From contig NC_019680.1 in the NCBI RefSeq assembly GCF_000316685.1, positions 993,501 to 1,057,500 on the forward strand: 64,000 nucleotides of DNA, given 5' to 3'. The DNA is from Synechococcus sp. PCC 6312 (GTDB taxonomy: Bacteria; Cyanobacteriota; Cyanobacteriia; Thermosynechococcales; Thermosynechococcaceae). Position 1 is the first letter of the stretch, and every line of letters begins with the position of its first letter. The position numbers and the translations under genes are program-made. The notes below the pieces were generated by a model. It was not told the origin of the DNA. It was given only the letters and a program-made list of their open reading frames with translations, and did no database searches. Shown here piece by piece: positions 1 through 7,871 of this stretch.

Positions 1-883
1 CCGCAAACAGCCGCCCCACATCCAAGCGCAACAGGGGTAACTGCCATTGGTGAGCAATCACTTTCGCGGTTAAGGATTTACCTGTGCCTTGAATTCCGAC
101 TAGCAGCAAGCCGCGGGGATAAGGTAAGCCATACTGTCGCGCCCGTTCCGAAAAGGAGCCACCCCGCCGCAACAGCCAATCCTTGAGATTTTCCAGGCCG
201 CCAATATCGGCCAACGTTTCTGTGGCTGGGGAGTAGTCTAAAATCTGGGTTTGCTGGAGAATTTGTCGCTTTTCCGCCAGAATTAAGTCCACATCCTCCA
301 GGCTCAAGGCATTATTTTTGGCAATGGCCTGGCCCAAGACGCGGCGAATCCGTTCCAAGGTTAACCCCTGACAAGCCCGGACTAGCGCACCCAGGCCCTT
401 TTCTGGGATGGTTTGCCCGAGTTGCTGCCAAAGATGACGGATTTCGGTTTCAATTTCATGGGCTTTGGGGAGGGGAAACTCCACCACCGTGATCGCATCG
501 GCCAAGTCGGCGGGAATATTGACATTTGGAGAAATAATCAGGATGGTTTTCGGTTGCGCTTTCAAGAGTCGGGCTAGGTTCCGTAGTTTCCGAGAAATGG
601 CCACATCCTCTAAAAATCGCTGAAAATCCCGTAAGACCAAAATGGCCGCAGCCGCAGTGGGGAGCTTTTCAACAAATTCCAAGGCCTGGAGTGGATTCCG
701 TTTCCCAAAGCCCGCATCATTGGGATTACCTTGATAGCCCTCAACAAAGTCCCAAATATACACGGCTCGTTGGGGTTGCAAATCTTTGAGAATGGCTTCT
801 AAGCGTTCTTCTTCACCTGTGGGGATAAACAATAGGGGGTATCTGGCCCGTAAGAGTAAATCCAAATCTGCTCGAAATCCCAT
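1..883 (-). CDS. Ycf46-like AAA ATPase, C-terminally cut by the window edge
   Basis: The reading frame runs from ATG at 883 to the left edge without a stop (294 codons), so only the N-terminal part is present. It begins MGFRADLDLLLRARYPLLFI, has a long N-terminal region typical of cyanobacterial and plastid Ycf46 proteins, and near the edge carries a Walker A motif (GIQGTGKSLTAK) after LADIGGLENLKDWL, an AAA-type entry sequence. Family members are about 500 aa ATPases with roles proposed in photosynthesis-related acclimation; the exact reaction is not established. The next gene (DUF177) lies 19 bp upstream on the same strand, so the two may be co-transcribed. Confidence 0.85.
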   Translation of the reverse strand, partial: MGFRADLDLLLRARYPLLFIPTGEEERLEAILKDLQPQRAVYIWDFVEGYQGNPNDAGFGKRNPLQALEFVEKLPTAAAAILVLRDFQRFLEDVAISRKLRNLARLLKAQPKTILIISPNVNIPADLADAITVVEFPLPKAHEIETEIRHLWQQLGQTIPEKGLGALVRACQGLTLERIRRVLGQAIAKNNALSLEDVDLILAEKRQILQQTQILDYSPATETLADIGGLENLKDWLLRRGGSFSERARQYGLPYPRGLLLVGIQGTGKSLTAKVIAHQWQLPLLRLDVGRLFA

Positions 884-902
884 CTGTATCCCATCCCTCA
901 CC

Positions 903-1430
903 CTAAGGCTCTAACTGTTGCTTTAAGGCGGCTAAACTAGCCCAGCGATGATCCACTCGCTCTGGTCGTTCAGTTAAGTCAGATTGTCCATAAGTTGGCG
1001 AGAGTTCCACCTCCAGGCCCCGACAATCGACTTGGCAAATTTGGGGATGGGGCAAACTCAAACAGAGCTGCTGATAGAGCCAATCTTGGGGATCAAAGTC
1101 ACCTTGGGCCGGTAAACGTTCTAATAAATCCAGTTCTTGGCTACCTGTTTCGATCCCTGCCTCTAAGTCATCCGATTCCAACCAAATTAATTCCTCCACC
1201 TGGCACAAAATTCGCTGGTTATACTGCTGCAAACACCGATCACAGGTCAGGTTAATGATGGTTTTGGCCTCAGTGGCGACCTGTAAGTAGGAACTCTGAT
1301 GTTGCACTGTGATCCAGCCTTGAATCGGGGTCAAACTGACAAACTCAGCCAAAATGAACTTAAAGTCCTGGCGCCAGGTTTGCTGGGGGAGCTTGGTTAA
1401 GCCCGGAATCGAGAGGGGAGCCAGTTCCAT
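903..1430 (-). CDS. DUF177 (YceD-like) protein
   Basis: A 175-aa protein starting MELAPLSIPGLTKLP at ATG 1430; the open frame extends 28 codons further upstream but that part overlaps the end of the BLUF gene and does not look like the family. It has the DUF177/YceD layout: an N-terminal beta region, then CDRCLQQYNQRILC (a CxxC pair plus a later Cys), then an acidic segment with the family's D/E-rich run. In other bacteria and plants YceD/DUF177 proteins are linked to 23S rRNA accumulation and often precede rpmF. No rpmF is visible here. Its stop lies 19 bp before the Ycf46-like ATPase start. Confidence 0.8.
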   Translation of the reverse strand: MELAPLSIPGLTKLPQQTWRQDFKFILAEFVSLTPIQGWITVQHQSSYLQVATEAKTIINLTCDRCLQQYNQRILCQVEELIWLESDDLEAGIETGSQELDLLERLPAQGDFDPQDWLYQQLCLSLPHPQICQVDCRGLEVELSPTYGQSDLTERPERVDHRWASLAALKQQLEP

Positions 1431-1471
1431 GATTTTATTCTCCTCAGTCTCCTTGATCGCTATCCCCCTGA

Positions 1472-1897
1472 CTAACCTTGTAACGCATGCATATCCATCA
1501 ACAAACTCAAACATTGTTTAGCATTCATCGTTGAGGGATCAAACAACGCACCGGAGCAGTACTTCATCCGAATCTCCCGAATCGTGGCGGGTTCGTTAAT
1601 GTCCCACTGAATCAGACGCATTGACCATTTCGTGAAAGCCCGGCAATCAATCGGCCCAAATTCTACTAACTCTGGATCCGTATGGCGGGGATCATTCAAG
1701 ATGCGGGCATAGGTTTCACTGATTTGTTTCCGATCACCTTCCAAGGCCTGGACAAAGCGATTATTCCCAAAGCAAAGAATCCCGGTGATCCCATCCCGCG
1801 CGTTGTTGACTTCTGACTTGGCCATAATGTCCCGCAAATCTGGATAGGCTAAGTCGGCCCGCCCGGTACTTAAATACAACAGCCGATGCAAACTCAT
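1472..1897 (-). CDS. pixD: BLUF-domain blue-light photoreceptor, PixD type
   Basis: A 141-aa single-domain BLUF protein. With the start at the second Met (MSLHRLLYLS) the flavin-site residues fall at the numbers known for Slr1694/Tll0078: Tyr8, Asn31/Asn32, Gln50, Trp91 and Met93. BLUF proteins bind FAD and sense blue light through rearrangement of the Tyr-Gln hydrogen bond; PixD controls phototaxis through the response regulator PixE. No pixE-like gene lies nearby, so the partner must be elsewhere or different. The C-terminal two helices (KYCSGALFDPSTMNAKQC) are present, so the protein is full length. The symbol is by similarity. Confidence 0.9.
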   Translation of the reverse strand: MSLHRLLYLSTGRADLAYPDLRDIMAKSEVNNARDGITGILCFGNNRFVQALEGDRKQISETYARILNDPRHTDPELVEFGPIDCRAFTKWSMRLIQWDINEPATIREIRMKYCSGALFDPSTMNAKQCLSLLMDMHALQG

Positions 1898-2106
1898 CCC
1901 CACCTTCCTTTATCCTGCTGATGGATGTCCTTTTCTAGTTTTGCACGTTGCTGGCCGGGTCTGTAGGTCTGTTGCCCACCATGAAAATTTGTAAGTCTCG
2001 AGTTACGGAAATGATTCCCAGGCCAAAGAGCCCTGCTCAGTTTGAGCCGTTAAGCCATGCTGAATTTGCGCTGATTTTTTCTAAATAACTCAATCAGTGA
2101 CGAGGC

Positions 2107-2382
2107 TTAACCCCCTGCAATGGCCGGAATGATACTGACTTCATCGCCATCTTGGAGGGGAGTTTGGGGGCCATCCAGGAAGCGAATATCTTCGTTGTTG
2201 ACATAGAAGTTGATAAACCGCCGCAGTTGCCCGGATTCATCACAGAGCCGCCCTTTAATTCCTGGGCAGTCCTCCTCAAGGGAGTCTAGTAATTCACTAA
2301 TGGAGGTGGCGTGACACTCAAGCATGGCCTGGTCGCGGGTGAGTTTTTGCAGGGGTGTGGGAATTAAAACTTTAACGGACAT
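2107..2382 (-). CDS. MoaD/ThiS-family ubiquitin-like sulfur carrier
   Basis: A 91-aa beta-grasp protein starting [15 protein letters not shown] and ending in the diagnostic ...SIIPAIAGG, the di-glycine tail that is adenylated and thiocarboxylated. It is larger than canonical ThiS (about 65 aa) and resembles MoaD/CysO-type carriers, with [16 protein letters not shown] before the DGDEVSIIP turn. It sits 44 bp downstream of thrC on the same strand; such carriers next to thrC suggest a role as sulfur donor in amino-acid metabolism rather than molybdopterin synthesis, but that is inference. Confidence 0.85.
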   Translation of the reverse strand: MSVKVLIPTPLQKLTRDQAMLECHATSISELLDSLEEDCPGIKGRLCDESGQLRRFINFYVNNEDIRFLDGPQTPLQDGDEVSIIPAIAGG

Positions 2383-2426
2383 TTTTTAGTCAAACCTCAA
2401 TGCAATCAATAAAATTCAGACTTAAC

Positions 2427-3725
2427 CTAAACCAAAACCGGCTGCCATTCTAAGCGTTCTAGGGTACGTGACCGCTCTAAAGCCCGTTCAAAGGCATCTA
2501 GTTTTGGCTCAATGGTCAGGGGTTCACCAATATAACCTTGAACCGCTTCTTGGGTTTTCAGGCCATTGCCAGTGATGTAAATCACGGTTTTTTCTTCCGG
2601 GTCAATTTTGCCCGCTTCCACGAGTTTTTTCAGGACAGCAACGGTGGTTCCGCCTGCGGTTTCGGTGAAGATGCCTTCGGTTTCGGCTAAGAGCTTAATT
2701 CCGGCGATAATTTCATCATCATTGACGGACTCAATATTGCCATTGGTCTTCCGCGCAATATCTAAGGCATAAACGCCATCAGCAGGGTTTCCGATCGCAA
2801 TGGATTTGGCAATGGTGCTGGGTTTGACCGGGTTGATAAAGTCGCGACCTTCACCAAAGGCAGAGGCAATCGGGGAACATCCCAAGGCCTGGGCGCCACT
2901 ACAGCGAACCGCTTTATCGGCCACTAAACCAACTTCAACAAATTCCCGGAAGCCTTTATAAATCTTGGTAAACAGGGAGCCAGAAGCCAGGGGAGCCACA
3001 ATGTGATCCGGTAATTCCCAGCCCAACTGCTCAATCACTTCATAGCCAAGGGTTTTGGAGCCTTCTGAATAGTAGGGACGCAAATTGATATTCACAAACC
3101 CCCAACCGTGGGTATTCGCCACTTCTGAGCAGAGCCGATTCACCTGATCATAATTTCCCTGCACCGCCATCACCGTGGGGCCATAGATCAGGGTTCCTAG
3201 GACTTTCCCTGCTTCCAAATCCGAGGGAATAAACACACAACAATCTAACCCCGCCCGGGCCGCAATTGCTGCTGTCGAGTTGGCTAAATTGCCAGTGCTA
3301 GCACAGGAAACCGTCGTGAAGCCGAGTTCTTGGGCCCGAGTTAGAGCAACGGATACGACCCGATCCTTAAAGCTCAAGGTGGGCATATTCACCGCGTCAT
3401 TTTTGATGTAGAGATGCTTCAGACCCAATTGCCGCGCTAACCGATTGGCTTTTAACAGGGGAGTCATGCCCGTACCCACATCAATGGGGGTATTCGTTTC
3501 TACCGGTAAAAAGCTGCGGTATCGCCAAATAGAATTGGGCCCCGCTTCAATGGTTTGGCGAGTGACGGTTTTAGCCAATTGGCTGAGGTCATATTTAACT
3601 TCTAAGGGGCCAAAACAATATTCACAAACATGAATGGCCTGGGCTTCATATTCGGCTCCACATTCCTTACATTTAAGTCCAGTGAAGTTGGCTTGGCGGC
3701 TGGGGGCGGTGATGGTTGCAGTCAT
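2427..3725 (-). CDS. thrC: Threonine synthase
   Basis: A 432-aa PLP enzyme that converts O-phosphohomoserine to threonine. The N-terminus has a rubredoxin-like zinc pair (CKECGAEYEAQAIHVCEYC, residues about 19-37), as in bacterial and plant long forms. The PLP lysine lies in LSFKDRVV (about residue 119), followed by ASTGNLANS and the phosphate-binding loop region near ITGNGLKTQ at the C-terminus. Start: first ATG, giving MTATITAPSRQ. A MoaD/ThiS-type carrier follows 44 bp downstream. Full length for the family. Confidence 0.95.
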   Translation of the reverse strand: MTATITAPSRQANFTGLKCKECGAEYEAQAIHVCEYCFGPLEVKYDLSQLAKTVTRQTIEAGPNSIWRYRSFLPVETNTPIDVGTGMTPLLKANRLARQLGLKHLYIKNDAVNMPTLSFKDRVVSVALTRAQELGFTTVSCASTGNLANSTAAIAARAGLDCCVFIPSDLEAGKVLGTLIYGPTVMAVQGNYDQVNRLCSEVANTHGWGFVNINLRPYYSEGSKTLGYEVIEQLGWELPDHIVAPLASGSLFTKIYKGFREFVEVGLVADKAVRCSGAQALGCSPIASAFGEGRDFINPVKPSTIAKSIAIGNPADGVYALDIARKTNGNIESVNDDEIIAGIKLLAETEGIFTETAGGTTVAVLKKLVEAGKIDPEEKTVIYITGNGLKTQEAVQGYIGEPLTIEPKLDAFERALERSRTLERLEWQPVLV

Positions 3726-3851
3726 AGGTGCGAGAAGCTCTCTTCCAAGATTGCCCTGATGCTAACACCAGGCCAAAAACGTTGTCAAATATACCCGATA
3801 AAAATAGTCGGGATTAAATATTAGCGTCAAGGGCTTGGTCCCCGATGGGTG

Positions 3852-4142
3852 TTATAGATTCTTGGTCAGGGGCAGGCCATTGAGGAGCAGAATGGAGTCG
3901 AGTTGGCCATTAACTTGCAGTTTGACCTTTTTCGAGACTCGCAGTAGGGAGAGGGGGTCTTGCCAAAGGGGGAAAATTTGCTTGACGTGGGCCAAGGTGG
4001 GGGCATCGGGGCAATTGATCCGTAGCGTTCCCCAGGCCCGCGAGATTTGACAATGCATTAAGGGCTGAAGCTGGAGTAAATCCGTTGGGGATTCCCGATA
4101 GTAATCAAAAATGAGTTGACAGAGTTGTGACGTGACTGGCAT
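3852..4142 (-). CDS. Hypothetical protein, 96 aa
   Basis: An uninterrupted frame starting MPVTSQLCQLIFDYYRESP and ending LLNGLPLTKNL. I do not recognise the family. It has no transmembrane segment or signal peptide; the C-terminal half reads as alternating beta strands (VSKKVKLQVNGQLDSILLL). GC content and dense GGCC-containing codons match the surrounding core genes rather than the accessory region to its right, so it is probably a native gene. It lies at the left border of the accessory array. Confidence 0.55.
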   Translation of the reverse strand: MPVTSQLCQLIFDYYRESPTDLLQLQPLMHCQISRAWGTLRINCPDAPTLAHVKQIFPLWQDPLSLLRVSKKVKLQVNGQLDSILLLNGLPLTKNL

Positions 4143-4472
4143 AGACTCGACCCACGGCTTGATTCCCGACTAATTTTATTGAACGTCAGCAGCTTAGGGT
4201 AATGGTCAATCCTGCAAAAAGACTTAACAGGTCGATGGATTTCTCCTAATGATCTCAAATGGCTGAAATCCAGGCCTGGAGAAAGTTACATCGGCTTTGA
4301 TACTGCCTAAGAGCTTAACTTGGAATTGGTTTTCTCAATGTTCCGTAATGGTTTTTCGTGATTCTTTACATTATTTCTGTTTTCCTGAATTGGCAAACAT
4401 GGCCTGATGTATAGCTTTTCGCGCTCAGTTTTGCGGGTGTTTTGGGAGAGGGTATTAACTTTTCGATTCTTA

Positions 4473-4555
4473 CTAATTCTGCCAGGCCAGGCCCTGGAAC
4501 CAAAAAACTCAAACATCAACACTGAAACTACCAAATCAGCGTCCAAGGATTGCAA
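4473..4555 (-). pseudogene. DUF2442 3'-end remnant (copy R1)
   Basis: The minus strand encodes SLDADLVVSVLMFEFFGSRAWPGRI, a decayed version of SLDADLAVPALMSQIFGSRAW from the intact DUF2442 gene at 9403-9774. The start of the gene is missing. It lies directly downstream (in transcription direction) of the first brnTA pair. The rest of 4143-4472 is AT-rich and holds no gene that I can support. Confidence 0.7.
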
Positions 4556-4573
4556 CTAAGCGATCTATGAAAT

Positions 4574-4849
4574 TTAATGATGTGCCTCCATATAGGCTCG
4601 AAGTAATTGATTAATCTGGGTTTGATAGCCCCGACCTTGTGATTTAAACCACTCCAACACATCACGATCAATTCGGAGTGTCACTTGAGCCTTAGCTTTA
4701 GTAAGAGGTAAACCCCGCCGCACTATCGCCTGAGCAAACATTTCTGGGGTTATCTCTGGACAATCTGATAAATCAATATCTTCATCGTTCATTGCATCCA
4801 ATCGTTCCCAATTAGTTTGAGAGTTGCTCGAAGTAGGTTTGTTGCTCAT
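4574..4849 (-). CDS. brnA: BrnA-type antitoxin
   Basis: A 91-aa protein starting MSNKPTSSNSQTNWERLD at ATG 4849; the frame is open for 22 more codons but those overlap brnT deeply. The C-terminal half (KAQVTLRIDRDVLEWFKSQG, then GYQTQINQLLRAYMEAHH) is the ribbon-helix-helix DNA-binding domain of BrnA, which neutralises BrnT and autoregulates the operon. The first 40 residues are acidic (DEDIDLSDCPEITPE), as in other BrnA proteins. It overlaps the 3' end of brnT by 38 bp, so translation is coupled. Confidence 0.88.
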   Translation of the reverse strand: MSNKPTSSNSQTNWERLDAMNDEDIDLSDCPEITPEMFAQAIVRRGLPLTKAKAQVTLRIDRDVLEWFKSQGRGYQTQINQLLRAYMEAHH

Positions 4850-5087
4850 ATTTGGTCGCTTTTCTGGCAGAAATAATACGGATAGAATCCTCAGATTCAG
4901 TATAGACAATGGCAATCACTCGCCCTCGCGACAAGCCGAATGTAACAAAACGCTGCTCTCCATAGCTGTAACGATCATCCTCAACTGTGAGAATATCGCC
5001 ATCAAACACGGCTGGAACATCGCTAAAATCTATTCCATGCTTACGAAGATTAGTAAGACGTTTTGCTTCATCCCATTGATATTCCAT
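4812..5087 (-). CDS. brnT: BrnT-type RNase toxin
   Basis: A 91-aa toxin of the RelE-like BrnT family. It starts MEYQWDEAKRLTNLRKHGID, the family N-terminus, continues with the strand RFVTFGLSRGRVIAIVYTE and ends IRIISARKATKYEQQTYFEQ, with the Arg/His-rich catalytic surface (R..ISAR.A...E) conserved. BrnT cleaves RNA and arrests growth. Upstream of it (5088-5150) is a direct-repeat-like segment with TTGTAGTT repeated, which may be the BrnA operator. A decayed copy of its first 20 codons and upstream region recurs at 9835-9965. Confidence 0.9.
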   Translation of the reverse strand: MEYQWDEAKRLTNLRKHGIDFSDVPAVFDGDILTVEDDRYSYGEQRFVTFGLSRGRVIAIVYTESEDSIRIISARKATKYEQQTYFEQLSN

Positions 5088-5160
5088 AACTAAACGGCAG
5101 CTATAGTAATCAATTGTAGTTGCAAATTGTAGTTACAGTGTCGAATTTAGGTGATTTTCA

Positions 5161-5565
5161 TTGTGAATCAACGGGCTTCCTGGGTGAATGGGCGTTTAGG
5201 GCCTGAAATAATTTTCCCGTTTTCTCTAACTCTCCCATCCAGGCCCTGGAACCAAAAATCTGAGACATCAATGCCGGAACTGCCAAATCAGCATCCAAGG
5301 ATTCCCAATGTAAGCCATAGCCAGAGGGAGAAACTTCAACTTCAGCTAATTGTTCGAGAGTCGCGCCTTGTAAGCCCTAGAGCAAATGAACCGGAAAGGA
5401 TGCCCTTACCCCAGTTTTTAACTCGATCTCGATTGTGTAATCAACCGGGTTAAACCAGGCCAGTTTTGCCCGAGGTTCTCTTTTTTCTAGAACTTCATCC
5501 ACTTTTCGAGCATTATCTATTTGCTGTTGGATATCTGGGGCAATCGGGAAAGCATCACTAGTCAT
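5161..5565 (-). pseudogene. DUF2442 gene with an internal nonsense codon (copy R2)
   Basis: Starts MTSDAFPIAPDIQQQIDNAR at 5565 and is closely related to the intact gene at 9403-9774. After ...FPVHLL a TAG at 5377-5379 replaces the Gln codon of the intact copy (HLLQGLQ). Beyond this stop the same frame continues to encode GLQGATLEQLAEVEVSPSG and SLDADLAVPALMSQIFGSRA before a TGA at about 5161. So this is one point mutation away from an almost full-length gene. It lies 9 bp downstream of the TOPRIM gene. Confidence 0.8.
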
Positions 5566-5574
5566 GAAGCAGTA

Positions 5575-6126
5575 TCACAAGACACCTACAGTTTCCTGCA
5601 CAGACTGAAGAAACTCAATTACATCTTGAATAACTAAAGCTTTACGCAGAACTTTAATATCTTCATTTGTGAGTTTCTCAACCATTTGAGATTGATTTTG
5701 AAAATTTTTAGATTTTGAAATTAATTTTTCTAAAGCTTGCTTAGGCTGGTAGGTTGCCAATCTAAGTATGTCTTCAGATGGAAAATACCCCAGTAGATCG
5801 GCAAGGAGGGATGTGTCTTGGAAAAAAACGATTTCGAGAGTAGGAACAGCCAATACTACTTTAACTGGCGCATTCACAGCAATATTTCCAACAAGTTCTT
5901 CAGTATCTTTTAATCGTTGCTCAACTTGTTCGGGGATAGTTGTATCCGCATCTGCCACGATCACTACAGGGGACTGTCGACGAGCAACTAAAGAACGAGC
6001 TAAGGACTTAACAGCAGATAAACCACCCGCGGCAACAATTTCAACATTACTAACTAATTCTTCTGGCAGAAGCCGCTGCAATAATTGTGCGTCCCGTGCC
6101 CCTTCACAGACAATATATGTCGTCAT
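5575..6126 (-). CDS. TOPRIM-domain protein, partner of an Mrr-like nuclease
   Basis: A 183-aa protein beginning MTTYIVCEGARDAQLLQRLL. The N-terminal 90 residues show the TOPRIM signature: a strand ending in the catalytic Glu (VCEGARDA) and, after a helix and a GG turn, VVIVADADTT with the D-x-D pair; a further strand PVKVVLAVPTLEIVFF follows. The C-terminal part is helical and charged (PKQALEKLISKSKNF). TOPRIM folds bind metal and act in nucleases, primases and topoisomerases. Start ATG overlaps the stop of the upstream nuclease-like gene by 4 bp (ATGA), so the two form one unit. It resembles small TOPRIM/DUF4276-like defence proteins; the exact family is not certain. Confidence 0.65.
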   Translation of the reverse strand: MTTYIVCEGARDAQLLQRLLPEELVSNVEIVAAGGLSAVKSLARSLVARRQSPVVIVADADTTIPEQVEQRLKDTEELVGNIAVNAPVKVVLAVPTLEIVFFQDTSLLADLLGYFPSEDILRLATYQPKQALEKLISKSKNFQNQSQMVEKLTNEDIKVLRKALVIQDVIEFLQSVQETVGVL

Positions 6127-6623
6127 GGAATACCTCGCTCTCTTACATCATAGTCAGGTAGGCCATCTTCAACGCATACGCGATATTTAAGCTGAAGCAG
6201 TTCGCAAATTGATTCTTGCTCTAAGGCATATCTTAGCTCTTCTCCACTCCAAAGTAGAATTGTCTGAGGCAATGAAAAGTAGGAGAGATGACGGGCTGGA
6301 TCAGTAAATCCTGTCCGACTGAAGACTAAGCCAAGCGTGCTTTCAGGACGACGCAACAGCTGATTGCGCAATTTAGCGATTGGTGTAATGTCAACGTTGA
6401 CTTTATCAGCAAAGTCTTTGCTCTCGACTAAGCAGGATAAGCCTGAGCAGTAAATTACACCATCAATTTGTTCAACCTCTTCCCCAAATAATCTGACGCT
6501 GAACGGATACTTGACATCTGCTCCATCAAGCTGAAAGGCTCGCAGAACCAAGTATTCAAAAGCTTTTCCTGATCCCCATTCTGGAGTGCTACGATTTTCA
6601 ATGCTCTCCCAAAGCGATCGCAA
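6123..6623 (-). CDS. PD-(D/E)XK (Mrr-like) restriction-endonuclease-fold protein
   Basis: A 166-aa protein with the nuclease core EQIDGVIYCSGLSCLVESKD: Asp, then a beta hairpin, then E-x-K, as in the Mrr/PD-(D/E)XK superfamily. A Glu in the helix GSGKAFEYLVLRAF could be the N-terminal active-site residue. The C-terminal part (STLGLVFSRTGFTDPARHL) fits the later strands of the fold. No ATG is in frame near the front; the frame opens at TTG 6623 with a TGA four codons upstream, so the start is uncertain or the front is slightly truncated. A HIP1 octamer GCGATCGC overlaps the first codons. It is coupled to the TOPRIM gene. Confidence 0.65.
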   Translation of the reverse strand: MRSLWESIENRSTPEWGSGKAFEYLVLRAFQLDGADVKYPFSVRLFGEEVEQIDGVIYCSGLSCLVESKDFADKVNVDITPIAKLRNQLLRRPESTLGLVFSRTGFTDPARHLSYFSLPQTILLWSGEELRYALEQESICELLQLKYRVCVEDGLPDYDVRERGIP

Positions 6624-6826
6624 ACCTTGTCATGGCAGAGATTGAATCATTTCTTCATATTTTGCTGCTACAGTCAATCCCAATCCTCCAAGCTCTGGCT
6701 TGTGATTTTCCTGACCTAGTTTGCAACGTTATCCCATATGTCAAGTTTTTGTCTAGGTTTCTTGTAGAGATAAAGGCAGGAAATTTCCGCCTCACCCAGG
6801 CCAGTGTATTCCAACTCCCACTCAAA

Positions 6827-6886
6827 ATCTGCCCATCCAGGCTCCTGAACCAAAAATCTGAGACATCAACGCCGGAACTGCCAAAT
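6827..6886 (-). pseudogene. DUF2442 3'-end remnant (copy R3)
   Basis: The minus strand encodes LAVPALMSQIFGSGAWMG followed shortly by a stop, matching the core of the intact DUF2442 gene at 9403-9774. It sits 29 bp downstream of the GNAT gene. The rest of 6624-6914 shows no supported gene. Confidence 0.65.
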
Positions 6887-6914
6887 TGGTAAGCATAGCA
6901 ATGATTTATAAAAA

Positions 6915-7496
6915 CTATTCAAGTGATAAATCGATTAACGGCTTGAGATCGAAATACATGGTTCGGTATGGAATTTCTGGCGATACAGTTTCATCAGGAT
7001 TCACGAATTGAAAGCCAAACTTCTGATAAAAACCGGAAGCGTCATAGGGAGGCTCGACATCGGCATCGTAAAGTGCGTCAACCGTCAAAAACCTGATACC
7101 AACTGCACTTGCTAACTCAACCGCAACGTATTCTAAAGCCCATTCAACTAATGCTGAGCCTGCCCCTTTTGCCCGTTGATCGGCAGCTAACAAACCAATT
7201 TTGATTGCAGGAAACGAGCGATATCTTACTCCTTCTTCTGCTAGTAGCTGTGTATCAACTTGAAGTTTGTCTGCTAAAAGAGTTATATAGCCAGCCAAAT
7301 CAGATTTGTGTCTAATAATCCAGCACTGGCAAATACTGGCTTCTACTTCACGCTGAACTCGGCCTTGTTTCCAATATGTGACAAACTCACGTCTCTGACA
7401 GCGAAAACCTTGACCTATAATTTCCTGGACAGAGTTTATCTTCTTTATTTGTGCTTCAGAAAAATCTACACCTGCAAATTTACTGTCTTTGGGCAT
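6915..7496 (-). CDS. GNAT-family acetyltransferase, likely toxin of a TA-like pair
   Basis: A 193-aa GNAT protein. The acetyl-CoA loop is present as IGLLAADQRAKGAGSALVEWA (motif A, residues about 103-123), followed by the strand VGIRFLTVDALYDADVEPP and the motif-B region FYQKFGFQFVNP. The length and the late YQKFGF motif resemble TacT/AtaT-type tRNA-acetylating toxins. Its start overlaps the 3' end of a small upstream gene by 17 bp, the usual antitoxin-toxin arrangement. The small gene is not an obvious DUF1778 antitoxin, so a TA role is inferred from architecture. Confidence 0.75.
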   Translation of the reverse strand: MPKDSKFAGVDFSEAQIKKINSVQEIIGQGFRCQRREFVTYWKQGRVQREVEASICQCWIIRHKSDLAGYITLLADKLQVDTQLLAEEGVRYRSFPAIKIGLLAADQRAKGAGSALVEWALEYVAVELASAVGIRFLTVDALYDADVEPPYDASGFYQKFGFQFVNPDETVSPEIPYRTMYFDLKPLIDLSLE

Positions 7497-7680
7497 CCAC
7501 TAACTCGCTAACCGTATGACGGGCGGAACCTTTACGTGCTTTACGACGTTCAGCGATACGCTTGGACGTGGCTAGTGCGGCATCATTAGCTACATACCCA
7601 CCTTGATCAATAGCACTCAAGAGTTTTTGAGCTTCATGCCCAACAACAGGCATAGATTGAGTATGTAAGGGATATTTCAT
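7480..7680 (-). CDS. Small putative antitoxin preceding the GNAT
   Basis: A 66-aa protein starting MKYPLHTQSMPVVGHEAQKL at ATG 7680; an upstream open extension to 7728 looks non-coding. The middle (GHEAQKLLSAIDQGGYVAND) is predicted helical and the second half is very basic (TSKRIAERRKARKGSARH), compatible with DNA or tRNA binding. It lacks a recognisable ribbon-helix-helix. It overlaps the GNAT gene by 17 bp. I do not recognise the family; the antitoxin role is inferred from size, charge and position. Confidence 0.5.
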   Translation of the reverse strand: MKYPLHTQSMPVVGHEAQKLLSAIDQGGYVANDAALATSKRIAERRKARKGSARHTVSELVDAQRQ

Positions 7681-7785
7681 TATTCTAAGTACGACATAAG
7701 TAGCTTCGCTCAAGTTAATGATAACCAATCGCTAGCAAGGTTGGGATAAAGCGACCAATGAAGTAGTGAAGCGGAAATAGGCCTA

Positions 7786-7862
7786 GACTGGCCCTGGATC
7801 CAAAAGTCTGAGACATCAACGCCGGAGCTACCAAATCCGTATGGAATTTAACTCGATCTTGA
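7786..7862 (-). pseudogene. DUF2442 remnant with internal deletion (copy R4)
   Basis: The stretch 7790-7838 matches the conserved SQIFGSRA-encoding core of DUF2442 and is joined to a short segment (TTAACTCGATCTTG) that resembles an earlier part of the same gene, at about 5418 in copy R2. This suggests an internal deletion. It is immediately downstream of the second brnA. Confidence 0.6.
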
Positions 7863-7871
7863 AAATAACAA

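Noticed and set aside
4306-4325. GCTTAAC/GTTAAGC near the left end of the array as a last attC box
   Set aside because: A single box without a paired arm or the bulged-base geometry; not enough to call a site.
4307-4472. Extension of the DUF2442 remnant R1 as an 82-aa gene
   Set aside because: Only the first part matches DUF2442; the rest (KTEREKLYIRPCL...) is an arbitrary read-through, so it was annotated as a remnant.
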